Shown: positions 49,973-59,169 of the stretch, one piece after another
Layout of the letters: the number at the start of each line of letters is the position of its first letter
How positions within the stretch are numbered: the first letter of the stretch is position 1
Assembly: GCA_009777475.1 (NCBI GenBank)
Contig: WRLU01000011.1
Coordinates: 1 to 64,000, forward strand
DNA length: 64,000 nucleotides
Reading direction: 5' to 3'
Source: Oscillospiraceae bacterium
Lineage (GTDB): Bacteria > Bacillota > Clostridia > Oscillospirales > UBA929
Translations under genes and position numbers: made by a program
Notes under the pieces: model-generated
Seen by the model: the letters and a program-made list of their open reading frames with translations, nothing else
Told to the model about the DNA's origin: nothing
The model's database searches: none

Positions 49973-52075
49973 CTAAAAGAACACTCTGCCACTCTTAGTA
50001 AACACAATTCCCGGCTGTTTTTTCGGTTCCTGTGTCAAATCATCCTCAAGATCGCTGAAGTGGCTGTCATACTCCTCGGTGTTCATATCATTCTTGACAA
50101 GCTCACGCCATCTCGGCTCCTGGATTTTCTCCTTATATACGATATAGAAGCTGTCATTCCCTATCTCCAGGATGGCAGTGTCACCAGCTTTGTTGCCCTC
50201 GTCGAGAACCCAATTCAGGAACCCCTCAAATTCCTCGGATGCCGATTCAAGTGCCTCGGAATTCACATCGTTAGACAGCCCGCCATCTGAAATTAAGCCG
50301 GTGGTGTCGTTCTCGCTTTTTTCTTTGGCTAGTGCGGCAAAGCTCTCGCTTGTTGCGTCCCCGGCCCTCCACGCTGCTAAAAGCTCCTCTGCAAGCTTTT
50401 TGCTTGCGGCTTTTTTAGCCTCTGTCTCCTCCGGATTCTCTCGGTCGAATGAAACCAGGATGTGCCGCACATCAACCGAATCTTCCTCATCCTCACCGCT
50501 ATTTTTGTTAATCTTATCCTTGTACATAATATGGTAGCCAAATTCTGTTTCAACAATGCCGGTGTCGCCGACCTTATTGCTCTCGTCTAGGCACCAATTC
50601 AAAAAGTTTTCGACATAGCTAGACTGGGAGGTTATATCCGTATACAGCCCCCCGGTTGAAGCTGAACCGGGGTCATCGGTTTTCTCCTCGGCTAGCTTTG
50701 CAAAGCTCTCGCTTGTCGCCGCTCCGGCATTCCACTCTGCCAAAATTTCCTCGGCAAGCCTTTTGCTCGCCTCCTTTACCTCAGCACTAACCTCCGTTTT
50801 TTCGTTGTCCTCCTCTTCGACTTTTTCTGCCTCAAGGGCAACACGGATGTGACGTACATTCACATATTTTTCTTCCTCGCGGTAACGGTTGAGGAAAAGA
50901 ACAACAGCAAAGCCATCGCCGTCCTCAATAACAGACTTGTCGCCCGGCTTGCGCTTGGGGTCTCCCAAATATTTCAGCATAGGCTCGCTCAGGCCGCTAA
51001 GAAGAGTTTTTTCCGCCAATGTGGCATCGATTTCCTCCTCTTCATCAATTGCCCCTGCTTCCCCAGGCTCCGGTACGACAACAGGGTTGCCCTCTTCGTC
51101 CAGCTCCTCCGGAATGGGTTCGGGAGTTGGCTCATATGCCTTGGACACGGTAAAGAAATTTTCCGCCCCGGTTATCTCCTTGAGCATTTTGTCAGCCTCG
51201 GCCTTTACCTCTTTTTTATAAGCCTCCTCTTTTTCCTTGGCATCATCCTCCTGCGCCTTGAGCTCCGGATGTTTTTCTGGATCATGCCCCTCCAGGCTGC
51301 TTGTGCCTTCAGCAGTCTGACCGGCAGCCTCATCCTGTGATGGGTCATAGACGGCGGGGAAGGTGTAGTGGTGATAGTCTACATATTCGTAGTCATTGAT
51401 ATTGTCCTCAAAATGCTTGGCAATATCTTCATCGGAACGCTCGTAGCCTTCCATGGTCACAGTTTTGTATCTCTCCGACAGGGCGGCACGTTCCAGGAAA
51501 GAGCGGTAGGAATCAATGGTAATGCCCCTGTCAAAGTTAGACTGCAAAAGCCGTTCGGCAGGAACATTCTGTTCACCGGCGGAATCGGCAAGATTTTTTA
51601 TATTGGCATCAATTGCTTCGATGTCTTCCTCCGTAAGGCCTATGCCCTCTTTTTTTGCCGCTTCGCTCTGGATTACAATTTCAGTGAGATCCTCAATGAC
51701 TGCGTCCTCAAAGTAGTCCCCCCATGACATATCCTCGGTTTGCTGCTGCCTGTCGAGGGGCTGGGCCAGGTCAAAGGGCTGTTGCTCTTGCTGTGAATAC
51801 TGTTGATATTCACTGAAAACCCTGGAAAAATAATGATAGTTGAATTCGGCCGCGGAAATTCTAACATTTCCTACTATCAGGGCTGGGAGTGTGGCATGGA
51901 AAAAGCCTGTCCCAAGAACAACCAAATACAAAATCCCCAATGACACAGCGGAAATAATGGTGTTCTTAACAATTTTTCTCTTGCGTTCCTCACTATTCCT
52001 GCCGGAGCGTTTAGGGCTGGAGGCCTCCAGTGCCTGCTGCTCAAGCCTTTTCCTGCGTTCGCGCGATGCACTCAT
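49973..52075 (-). CDS. Membrane-anchored foldase with two parvulin (PpiC) domains
   Basis: A 700-residue extracytoplasmic chaperone and peptidyl-prolyl isomerase of the PrsA/SurA type. It has a basic N-terminus, one membrane anchor (about 37-58) rather than a lipobox, a SurA_N-like helical region (ALIVGNVRISAAEFNYHYFS to about 215), an acidic Glu/Lys-rich middle, and two parvulin domains. These begin at YVNVRHIRVALEAEK and VDVRHILVSFDRENP and each contain a SFA(K/A)LA(E/K)EK and GGL pattern. It should help exported proteins fold at the membrane, plausibly including the several large secreted proteins here. Confidence 0.85.
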   Translation of the reverse strand: MSASRERRKRLEQQALEASSPKRSGRNSEERKRKIVKNTIISAVSLGILYLVVLGTGFFHATLPALIVGNVRISAAEFNYHYFSRVFSEYQQYSQQEQQPFDLAQPLDRQQQTEDMSWGDYFEDAVIEDLTEIVIQSEAAKKEGIGLTEEDIEAIDANIKNLADSAGEQNVPAERLLQSNFDRGITIDSYRSFLERAALSERYKTVTMEGYERSDEDIAKHFEDNINDYEYVDYHHYTFPAVYDPSQDEAAGQTAEGTSSLEGHDPEKHPELKAQEDDAKEKEEAYKKEVKAEADKMLKEITGAENFFTVSKAYEPTPEPIPEELDEEGNPVVVPEPGEAGAIDEEEEIDATLAEKTLLSGLSEPMLKYLGDPKRKPGDKSVIEDGDGFAVVLFLNRYREEEKYVNVRHIRVALEAEKVEEEDNEKTEVSAEVKEASKRLAEEILAEWNAGAATSESFAKLAEEKTDDPGSASTGGLYTDITSQSSYVENFLNWCLDESNKVGDTGIVETEFGYHIMYKDKINKNSGEDEEDSVDVRHILVSFDRENPEETEAKKAASKKLAEELLAAWRAGDATSESFAALAKEKSENDTTGLISDGGLSNDVNSEALESASEEFEGFLNWVLDEGNKAGDTAILEIGNDSFYIVYKEKIQEPRWRELVKNDMNTEEYDSHFSDLEDDLTQEPKKQPGIVFTKSGRVFF

Positions 52076-52135
52076 TTACAAAACATCCTCTCTATAGGTA
52101 TTAAAATATTCAAGCCCCGCCGGGGCAACCTCTGT

Positions 52136-52164
52136 ATTGTAACCGATTGTTTATGAAATTTCAA
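52136..52164 (-). promoter_or_regulatory. Promoter of the foldase gene
   Basis: Minus strand TTGAAA (52164-52159), 17-bp spacer, TACAAT (52141-52136). A small GCCCCGCCGGGGC hairpin (52114-52126) lies in the leader. Confidence 0.7.
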
Positions 52165-52248
52165 GCCCCTTTTAGAAAAAAATCTTCGGATGTTAAATTG
52201 TAGCTTTGCTTGCTGCAAAAAAATGCTGCAAAAATGCGATATTTATGC

Positions 52249-52277
52249 TTGACATATTATCAAGTGTATAATATAGT
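52249..52277 (+). promoter_or_regulatory. Promoter of the symporter gene
   Basis: TTGACA (52249-52254), 17-bp spacer, TATAGT (52272-52277). A better-looking TATAAT at 52267 is only 12 bp from the -35 box. Confidence 0.65.
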
Positions 52278-52354
52278 GTACCAGGATTGGAATGACCAGA
52301 TTTTTTTAAGTATGGCTCAGACTAAGTCAGCAAAACTGAAGGGTGTGTTAGAAA

Positions 52355-53896
52355 ATGATTTTAAAGGTGTCTTTGCTCTTGATTTTCTTTACTATTACTG
52401 TTTTTGTCGGACTTTATTTCCGCAAAAGGGTATCTAGCGTAAATGATTTTGTTCTTGGGGGGCGTAGCGTTGGACCATGGATTTCCGCCTTTTCATTTGG
52501 TGCAACATATTTTTCCGCAGTCGTATTTGTTGGATATGCAGGTCAGTTTGGCTGGCGTTTTGGCACAGCGGCGATATGGATCGGTCTTGGCAACGCCTTT
52601 ATCGGCTCGCTGATGGCGTGGATTGTACTCGGAAGACGTACCAGAGTTATGACAAACCACCTAAAAAGTGCGACTATGCCTGAATTTTTTGGTTCCCGCT
52701 ATTTTTCACCGGCTCTTAAGATCGGCTCGGCACTTATTGTTTTTGTTTTTCTTATCCCATATACCGCATCGCTTTATAATGGGCTTTCGCGGCTCTTTGC
52801 CATGGCATTCAATGTCCCATTTGAGTACTGCATTATAGCAATGGGGATTTTAACCGCGGTTTTTGTAGTTGCCGGAGGATATTTTGCCACGGCAGTCAAC
52901 GATTTCATCCAAGGTACAATTACCGCAATAGGCATCACGGTGGTTGTTATCGCAATATTGAAGCAAAACGGCGGATTTTCCGTAGCAATGGATTCCCTTG
53001 CTCGCATCCCTGACGATTCCGTTGCGCCTGGGGCATACACCTCATTCTTCGGGCCTGACCCGATCGCCTTGCTGGGCGTTATCATTCTTACATCGCTGGG
53101 TACCTGGGGTCTGCCCCAGATGGTTGCCCGGTTTTACTCCATAAAAAGCGAGAAAATGATTACTAAGGGCGCAGTGGTTTCAACATTTTTTGGGCTTTTA
53201 GTCGCCGGCGGATGTTATTTCCTGGGAACATTCGGCCGCCTGTATGGCGATGTGGTCGAAGCTAACGAGGTCGGGGATGTAGTGTTCGATTCTATTATAC
53301 CCATAATGGTTTCCAGCCTGCCGGAGGTGATGATCGCCCTGGTTTTAGTCATGGTGTTCGCCGCATCTATATCCACACTTTCCTCGTTAGTTTTAACCTC
53401 TGCATCCACCTTGACCCTAGACTTCCTGAAAGGGCATATTATTAAAAAAATGAGCGAAAAACAGCAGTTAGCCATCATTCGTGCCTTGATTGTGGTTTTC
53501 ATAGCTATTTCTTCGGTTATATCTATTCTCCAATATAAGGGCGGGATTTCATTCATAGCACAGCTCATGGGGGTTTCATGGGGGGCTCTTGCCGGGTCGT
53601 TCCTTGCCCCATTCCTTTATGGTTTATATTGGAAGCGAACAAGCACACTATCTGTTTGGTGTTGCTTCATATTCAGCACCGGGCTGATGACGCTAAACAT
53701 TTTCTTGCGCGGCTCTTTCCCGGCAATTCTGCAATCGCCCATCAACGCCGGTGCATTTGCCATGCTTGCCGGGCTAGCTATCGTTCCTCTTGTAAGCGCG
53801 TTCACCAAGGCTCCATCCAGGGACTCAGTTGACAGATGCTTCTCCTGCTACGAGCATGAGGTCAAGGTAAAGGTCCGTGATGACTTGGGTTATTAG
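52355..53896 (+). CDS. Sodium:solute symporter (SSS) family transporter
   Basis: A 513-residue membrane protein with about 13 hydrophobic segments. Family signs are the N-terminal VNDFVLGGRSVGPWISAFSF, SAVVFVGYAGQFGW, the Gly-rich core TSLGTWGLPQMVARFYSIKS and ISTLSSLVLTSASTLTLDF. The substrate (for example pantothenate, proline or another acid) cannot be told from the sequence. It has its own promoter, and a strong terminator follows about 100 bp downstream. Confidence 0.9.
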   Translation: MILKVSLLLIFFTITVFVGLYFRKRVSSVNDFVLGGRSVGPWISAFSFGATYFSAVVFVGYAGQFGWRFGTAAIWIGLGNAFIGSLMAWIVLGRRTRVMTNHLKSATMPEFFGSRYFSPALKIGSALIVFVFLIPYTASLYNGLSRLFAMAFNVPFEYCIIAMGILTAVFVVAGGYFATAVNDFIQGTITAIGITVVVIAILKQNGGFSVAMDSLARIPDDSVAPGAYTSFFGPDPIALLGVIILTSLGTWGLPQMVARFYSIKSEKMITKGAVVSTFFGLLVAGGCYFLGTFGRLYGDVVEANEVGDVVFDSIIPIMVSSLPEVMIALVLVMVFAASISTLSSLVLTSASTLTLDFLKGHIIKKMSEKQQLAIIRALIVVFIAISSVISILQYKGGISFIAQLMGVSWGALAGSFLAPFLYGLYWKRTSTLSVWCCFIFSTGLMTLNIFLRGSFPAILQSPINAGAFAMLAGLAIVPLVSAFTKAPSRDSVDRCFSCYEHEVKVKVRDDLGY

Positions 53897-53905
53897 AAAT
53901 CACAG

Positions 53906-53926
53906 CCTATTCGGCAGCCGAATAGG
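53906..53926. other. Perfect 9-bp hairpin after the symporter gene
   Basis: CCTATTCGG-CAG-CCGAATAGG, with no T-run. Confidence 0.5.
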
Positions 53927-53991
53927 GGCTCATAACAGGAATTGGGGTCACGCGTGGCGATGGGCCGGATTGCAATCAACTCTCGTCACTG

Positions 53992-54032
53992 CTCGAAAAA
54001 CCCCCGATATTTTCATTCGGGGGTTTTTCGAG
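53992..54032. terminator. Strong bidirectional terminator
   Basis: CTCGAAAAACCCCCGA and TCGGGGGTTTTTCGAG are a perfect 16-bp stem with A/T tracts in both arms. It separates the symporter gene (+) from the tRNA genes (-). Confidence 0.85.
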
Positions 54033-54098
54033 TACCCTTAGACTTCAAGGATTTCTCGCCGGACGATGTGATTACATCCATCTTAACCGTCTCTATGG

Positions 54099-54175
54099 TG
54101 GCGACCCAGAACGGACTCGAACCGTCGACCTCCAGCGTGACAGGCTGGCGTTCTAACCAACTGAACTACTGGGCC
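54099..54175 (-). tRNA. tRNA-Asp (GTC)
   Basis: 77 nt on the minus strand with CCA encoded. The acceptor stem GGCCCAG/CTGGGTC (one G-U) closes the molecule; the anticodon stem CCAGC/GCTGG holds the loop CTGTCAC, anticodon GTC. The T arm has GGTTCGAGTCC. Confidence 0.95.
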
Positions 54176-54227
54176 AATTCTATCGCCGAGAAAATCATCT
54201 GCCACATGACAACGTCACAAGGTGCAG

Positions 54228-54303
54228 TGGTGGAAACAGCAGGGCTCGAACCTGCGACCCCATGCGTGTAAAGCATGTGCTCTCCCAGCTGAGCTATGCT
54301 TCC
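54228..54303 (-). tRNA. tRNA-Val (TAC)
   Basis: 76 nt on the minus strand with CCA encoded. Acceptor stem GGAAGCA/TGTTTCC, anticodon stem CATGC/GCATG with loop TTTACAC, anticodon TAC. The T arm has GGTTCGAGCCC. It lies 52 bp upstream of tRNA-Asp in the same transcript direction. Confidence 0.95.
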
Positions 54304-54461
54304 CCATTTTCAGAAGGAACCCTTCCCACGTATGCCTCACAGGCAACAGAATGCAGTATACTAGAGATTCTCCCTTATGTCAATACCCTATTTAAAATTT
54401 TTTTCAAACGGCTTTCACCTCGTCCCAGATCGACCATAAGAAGCACTGGAACGAAAATATA

Positions 54462-54489
54462 TTGACATTGGGATAATTCATAGTATAAT
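54462..54489 (+). promoter_or_regulatory. Promoter of the hpt-ftsH gene group
   Basis: TTGACA (54462-54467), 16-bp spacer, TATAAT (54484-54489). Confidence 0.8.
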
Positions 54490-54572
54490 ACAGATAGGCC
54501 ATGCAAAAGCTACTATCGCGTTCCCTGTTTAGGAACTCAATTCACGCATACATAGCCTAGGTGGAGGAATCA

Positions 54573-55112
54573 ATGATGAATGAAATTAAATCGGTGTTGG
54601 TCACAGAGCAGGAGATTAAAAGCAAGGTGAAGGAATTGGGCAGACAAATCAGCAGAGATTATTCCGGTAAGGATTTGCTCCTGGTTGGCATACTGAAAGG
54701 AGCGGCTGTTTTTTTGGCAGACATCATGCGAGCTGTGACAATCCCGGTAAGTATTGATTTTATGGCGGTCAGCTCATATGGTGCGGGGGTACAGACCTCA
54801 GGGGAGGTACGAGTCGTAAAGGACCTTGATTACCCAATTAGGGATAAACATATTTTAATTATTGAAGATATCCTTGACAGTGGATACACATTGCGTTATA
54901 TTATGAGCTTAATGTCTACCGCCAATCCGGCATCAGCGGCAGTTTGCGCGCTTTTGGATAAGCCCTCCCGCCGGGCGGCTCCGATAGAATGCAAATACCC
55001 CGCCATAACCATACCGGACGAGTTTGTGGTAGGCTATGGCATGGACTATGCAGAGCACTTCCGCAATCTCCCCTATGTAGGAATATTGGAGCCTTGGGTA
55101 TACTCCAGGTAA
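54573..55112 (+). CDS. hpt: Hypoxanthine phosphoribosyltransferase
   Basis: Hpt salvages hypoxanthine and guanine to IMP and GMP. The ATG at 54573 follows GGAGG; a second ATG is the next codon. The 179 residues show the PRPP-binding motif ILIIEDILDSGYTLRY, the flexible-loop SSYGAGVQTSGEV and GVGYGMDYAE-like VVGYGMDYAEHFRNLPYVG. It stands directly upstream of ftsH, as in Bacillus (where tilS precedes it; tilS is absent here). Confidence 0.94.
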   Translation: MMNEIKSVLVTEQEIKSKVKELGRQISRDYSGKDLLLVGILKGAAVFLADIMRAVTIPVSIDFMAVSSYGAGVQTSGEVRVVKDLDYPIRDKHILIIEDILDSGYTLRYIMSLMSTANPASAAVCALLDKPSRRAAPIECKYPAITIPDEFVVGYGMDYAEHFRNLPYVGILEPWVYSR

Positions 55113-55144
55113 AGCGGCAATAAAAGAAAAGAGGGTGTGAAGGG

Positions 55145-57004
55145 TTGAAAAGCAAGGGTTTTAATATAGCGTTTTATGTTGTGGTAATAGTAATTCTGGT
55201 ATGGGTAATCTGGGTTATCCGTAATGGACAGGTGCCAAAATCACCTGAATTTTCCGATGTGGTCACCCAGTTCAAGACAGGCAATATCAAGGACTTCAAG
55301 GTGGAGGACACCAGCCTAATATACACAACCAGAGTTCCGGAGGAAACCCATCGTCATAAGCTGTACAATATACAGATTTTTTATGATGAAACCAAGGATT
55401 ACTACGATAATATAGATAAATGGGACTTTGTTCCCCCGCTGACTGTGCCGACCTGGCTCATGCTTGCACCCTACCTGATTTTGTTGCTCATAGCTGGGAG
55501 CATATGGTATTTTATGCTTAATCGTTCGACAGGGGGCGATAGCCGGGCAATGTCTTTCAAGCGTGCCAATCCTCGTATTGCCAATGATCAAAAGAAAAAA
55601 GTGACGTTTGCAGATGTGGAGGGTGCCAACGAGGAAAAAGAGGAATTGCAGGAAATTGTTGATTTCCTCAAGGATTCCGAACGGTTTACCGAAATAGGTG
55701 CACGTATTCCTTCCGGTGTTTTACTTGTCGGCCCGCCGGGAACCGGCAAAACATTGCTTGCCAAAGCGGTAGCGGGCGAGGCTGACGTGCAGTTTTTATC
55801 AATTTCCGGTTCTGATTTTGTAGAGCTTTATGTCGGTGTCGGTGCCTCTCGTGTGCGCAATTTGTTTGAGGAGGCTAAGAAGAGTTCACCCTGTATTATA
55901 TTTATAGATGAAATTGATGCTGTAGGCCGCCAGCGCGGTGCCGGTATGGGAGGCGGGCATGATGAGAGGGAGCAAACCCTAAACCAGCTTCTTGTTGAGA
56001 TGGATGGTTTCGTTTCTAACGAGGGCATTATTGTCATGGCGGCAACAAACCGCCCCGACATTCTTGACCCTGCCCTTTTGCGTCCCGGGAGGTTTGACAG
56101 ACAGGTTTATCTCGGTTACCCTGATATTAAAGGCAGAGAAGGCATTTTATCCCTCCACGGCAAAAACAAGCCCAGTGATCAGACTGTCGATTTTTCTGTT
56201 ATAGCCAAGCAAACTGCCGGATTTACCGGTGCTGACCTGGAGAATCTTCTTAACGAGGCAGCCCTTTTAGCGGCACGGCGCGGAAAAAAAGCATTAAGTA
56301 TGGATGAAATTAGCGAATCTATGCTCAAGGTCATTGCCGGTCCGGCAAAGAGAAGCAAGGTAGTAAGCGAGAAGGAGCGCAAGCTCACAGCATATCACGA
56401 GGCAGGCCATGCTGTGGTTATGCGAAACCTGCAACACGCAGACCCGGTGCATCATATATCCATAATCCCCCGCGGTATGGCAGGAGGAATGACTGTTTCG
56501 TTACCTGAGGAAGACAAAAGCTTCAAGTCGCGCAATGAAATGCTTGATGATATTGTTGGCTACTTGGGCGGAAGGGTGGCAGAAAAGCTGGTGCTTGATG
56601 ATATTTCAACAGGCGCATCCAGCGATATTCGTGAGGTCACTAAAATTGCCCGCAGGATGGTAACAAAATACGGCATGAGCGACCATATAGGCCCCCTTAA
56701 CTACGGCGGTGAGCATGAAGAGGTCTTTTTGGGCCGCGACCTAACGACATCTCGCAATTTTTCCGAGGAAACTGGTGCCATGATTGACCGCGAAATCAAA
56801 GCTATTGTGGACAAGGCGTATATCCGCTGTGAGAGCATCCTGAATGACTGCATGACCCAGCTCCATGGCGTGGCTGAATATTTGTTAGAAAATGAAACTA
56901 TGGATTCTGCCACCTTTGAAAAGTTTTTTACCACCGGGACACTTCCGGATGAAGCTTCCCCTGAGGGTGAACCCTCTGCCGCCCAGCCGGAGAATGAGAG
57001 TTGA
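55145..57004 (+). CDS. ftsH: ATP-dependent zinc metalloprotease FtsH
   Basis: A membrane AAA+ protease for quality control. The TTG start at 55145 gives [12 protein letters not shown]. The 619 residues have two membrane segments (about 7-25 and 104-124) around an extracytoplasmic domain, the AAA domain with [18 protein letters not shown] (about 197) and [14 protein letters not shown], the second region of homology ([20 protein letters not shown]), and the zinc site HEAGH (about 420). It overlaps no gene but rsmA starts 43 bp after its stop. Confidence 0.96.
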   Translation: MKSKGFNIAFYVVVIVILVWVIWVIRNGQVPKSPEFSDVVTQFKTGNIKDFKVEDTSLIYTTRVPEETHRHKLYNIQIFYDETKDYYDNIDKWDFVPPLTVPTWLMLAPYLILLLIAGSIWYFMLNRSTGGDSRAMSFKRANPRIANDQKKKVTFADVEGANEEKEELQEIVDFLKDSERFTEIGARIPSGVLLVGPPGTGKTLLAKAVAGEADVQFLSISGSDFVELYVGVGASRVRNLFEEAKKSSPCIIFIDEIDAVGRQRGAGMGGGHDEREQTLNQLLVEMDGFVSNEGIIVMAATNRPDILDPALLRPGRFDRQVYLGYPDIKGREGILSLHGKNKPSDQTVDFSVIAKQTAGFTGADLENLLNEAALLAARRGKKALSMDEISESMLKVIAGPAKRSKVVSEKERKLTAYHEAGHAVVMRNLQHADPVHHISIIPRGMAGGMTVSLPEEDKSFKSRNEMLDDIVGYLGGRVAEKLVLDDISTGASSDIREVTKIARRMVTKYGMSDHIGPLNYGGEHEEVFLGRDLTTSRNFSEETGAMIDREIKAIVDKAYIRCESILNDCMTQLHGVAEYLLENETMDSATFEKFFTTGTLPDEASPEGEPSAAQPENES

Positions 57005-57047
57005 GTTGGTGAGTGCCGGAAAATCCGTTGTGACTGGAGGAATGGCA

Positions 57048-57890
57048 GTGACGAGACGTCTAACCGATCTGAAAACCATCCAGGCAGCATTGGCGGCGAG
57101 TGATTTTCGTTTTTCCAAACGAGCGGGACAGAATTTTTTGATTAACCCTGAAATCCCTGGATGTATGGCGGCTTTATTTGATAAAGGACAAGCTGTTTTA
57201 GAGATAGGCCCGGGTTTTGGTGCGCTTACACACGCCCTTTGCCAATCTGCCGGCTTTGTTGTTGCTGTTGAGTCTGATTTTCGACTGCTGCCTCTGCTTA
57301 AAGAAAATTTGAGAGACTGCACTAACCTCAATCTTATCCAGGGCGATGCCCTTAAGTTAAATTTGGAGGAGCTTTTTCCAAATGAAAAATACCTTTCCCG
57401 GGCTATTTGCTCCAATCTGCCTTATTCTATTACCTCCCCCCTGCTTACGCTCATTTTGGAACACAGCTCTGCTAATCCGGCGGTACTGATGGTTCAGAAG
57501 GAAGTAGCTTACCGCATTTGCGCCCTGCCCGGGACGCCTGAATATGGTGCGCTTACCTTGTTTTGTTTGATGTATGCCTCTTGTGAAATTTTGTATACGG
57601 TTACATCAGAAAATTTTGTACCCCGCCCTAAGGTAGACAGTGCTGTTATACGGCTGAAGCGGCACACAACGCCCCTTGTGCCGGAGGGGTATTTTGACTT
57701 GACAAAGGGGCTGATCCGCGCTGCATTTGCCCAGAGGCGCAAAACGCTGGCAAATGCGCTTTCCTGTGGTCTTGCCAAATCAAAGGAGGAGGTAAGGGAC
57801 GGCATAAAAAACGCCGGGATTGACCCGGCAGTAAGAGGGGAAGCCCTTGCTTTAGAGGATTACGTTAGGCTTGCTAAAATTTTCAGTTGA
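57048..57890 (+). CDS. rsmA: 16S rRNA dimethyladenosine transferase RsmA (KsgA)
   Basis: RsmA dimethylates two adenines near the 3' end of 16S rRNA. The GTG at 57048 lies 7 bp after GGAGG; ATG at 57042 is too close to it. The 280 residues carry KRAGQNFLINP, the SAM motif LEIGPGFGALTHAL, the acidic VAVESDFRL, NLIQGDALKL and the catalytic NLPYSITSPLL. A basic C-terminal domain follows. Downstream prs starts 55 bp after its stop. Confidence 0.94.
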   Translation: MTRRLTDLKTIQAALAASDFRFSKRAGQNFLINPEIPGCMAALFDKGQAVLEIGPGFGALTHALCQSAGFVVAVESDFRLLPLLKENLRDCTNLNLIQGDALKLNLEELFPNEKYLSRAICSNLPYSITSPLLTLILEHSSANPAVLMVQKEVAYRICALPGTPEYGALTLFCLMYASCEILYTVTSENFVPRPKVDSAVIRLKRHTTPLVPEGYFDLTKGLIRAAFAQRRKTLANALSCGLAKSKEEVRDGIKNAGIDPAVRGEALALEDYVRLAKIFS

Positions 57891-57945
57891 AAGATACGGT
57901 AAAACGAAAAGCACAAATGAACACAAAAAAGGAGGGTCGTTTTTT

Positions 57946-59076
57946 ATGGTTATAAAAAACACACACAACGCTCAAGTAGGAAAGCTAGGGGTCATCTGCA
58001 TGAAGGGCTGCGAAGAAATGGGCCGCCGGATTGACGAGCATTTGAAGCAGTGGGACATTGACCGCGGGGGCAATGGACGCAGCTTTTTAGTAGACTATGT
58101 TTGCCCTAGATTTGCTACCGGGGAAGCTAAGGGCATGATAAACCAATCTGTTCGCGGCTACGATTTGTATATACTGTGCGATATGTTTAACCATGAGATT
58201 ACGTATAAGATGTATGGAAAAGATACATCCATGAGTCCTGACGACCATTTTCAAGATCTGAAGCGCATTATCGCGGCAACCAATGGCAAAACCCGCCGTC
58301 TGACTGTTATAATGCCAATGCTGTATGAGGGGCGTCAGCACAGGAGATTTGCCCGGGAATCCCTTGACTGTGCAATGGCATTGCAAGAGCTTCAAAAAAT
58401 GAACGTTGTCAACATCATTACATTTGATGCGCATGATCCCCGGGTACAGAACGCTATCCCCTTAATAGGGTTTGAAAATTTGCAGCCGACCTATCAGATG
58501 ATTCGCTCACTGGTGACTACCGTAAAGGATATTTCGATCGACAGAAACCATCTGATGATTGTATCTCCGGACGAGGGTGCTATGTCCCGATGTATTTATT
58601 ATGCCTCGGTAATGGGCTTAGATTTGGGGATGTTCTACAAACGCAGAGACTATACCCGAATGGAAAATGGACGCAACCCCATTATAAGCCATGAATTTTT
58701 GGGAGAGAACCTGAAGGGCAAGGACGTTATCGTGGTAGACGACATGATAGCCTCCGGGGAGTCTATGATTTCTATCACCGAACACCTTAAAGACCTGCAC
58801 GCCGGAAAAATTTATATTTTTGCCTCATTCGGGTTATTTTGTGAAGGACTTGATAAGTTTGATCAGGCATATAAAAAGGGTTTGTTTGAAAGAGTGTTTA
58901 CCACCGATTTAGTCTGCCCCTTCAAGGAATTGTGCACCAGGGAGTGGTATACCCCAGTTGATATGTCTAAGTACATATCTTATGTAATCAATGTGCTGAA
59001 CTACGATGAATCCCTGAGCGATCTGCTTAATTCGGCGGTACGCATTGAGAAGACCTTAGCTCCGCTGCGTACCTAA
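57946..59076 (+). CDS. prs: Ribose-phosphate pyrophosphokinase, long clostridial type
   Basis: Makes PRPP from ribose-5-phosphate and ATP. The ATG at 57946 follows AAAGGAGG; the open frame upstream overlaps rsmA. The 376 residues are longer than the usual 315. Family signs are SVRGYDLYILCD, MPMLYEGRQHRRFARES, TFDAHDPRVQNAIP, IVSPDEGAMSR (in place of SPDHGG-type) and the PRPP loop VIVVDDMIASGESM. It is a divergent Prs form seen in clostridia; a salvage or regulatory variation is possible. Hpt and purH nearby use PRPP-derived metabolites. Confidence 0.85.
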   Translation: MVIKNTHNAQVGKLGVICMKGCEEMGRRIDEHLKQWDIDRGGNGRSFLVDYVCPRFATGEAKGMINQSVRGYDLYILCDMFNHEITYKMYGKDTSMSPDDHFQDLKRIIAATNGKTRRLTVIMPMLYEGRQHRRFARESLDCAMALQELQKMNVVNIITFDAHDPRVQNAIPLIGFENLQPTYQMIRSLVTTVKDISIDRNHLMIVSPDEGAMSRCIYYASVMGLDLGMFYKRRDYTRMENGRNPIISHEFLGENLKGKDVIVVDDMIASGESMISITEHLKDLHAGKIYIFASFGLFCEGLDKFDQAYKKGLFERVFTTDLVCPFKELCTREWYTPVDMSKYISYVINVLNYDESLSDLLNSAVRIEKTLAPLRT

Positions 59077-59103
59077 TGACAAGTCAACTCCCATAACAAC
59101 AGA

Positions 59104-59129
59104 CGTCATAGAAACGGATATCTATGACG
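59104..59129. other. Hairpin between convergent prs and purH
   Basis: CGTCATAGA and TCTATGACG form a perfect 9-bp stem with an 8-nt loop. There is no T-run on either strand; it may be a weak terminator. Confidence 0.5.
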
Positions 59130-59169
59130 AGGGCCCCATTTCCTGTACAGCCCACCTAGCACCTGGAAA

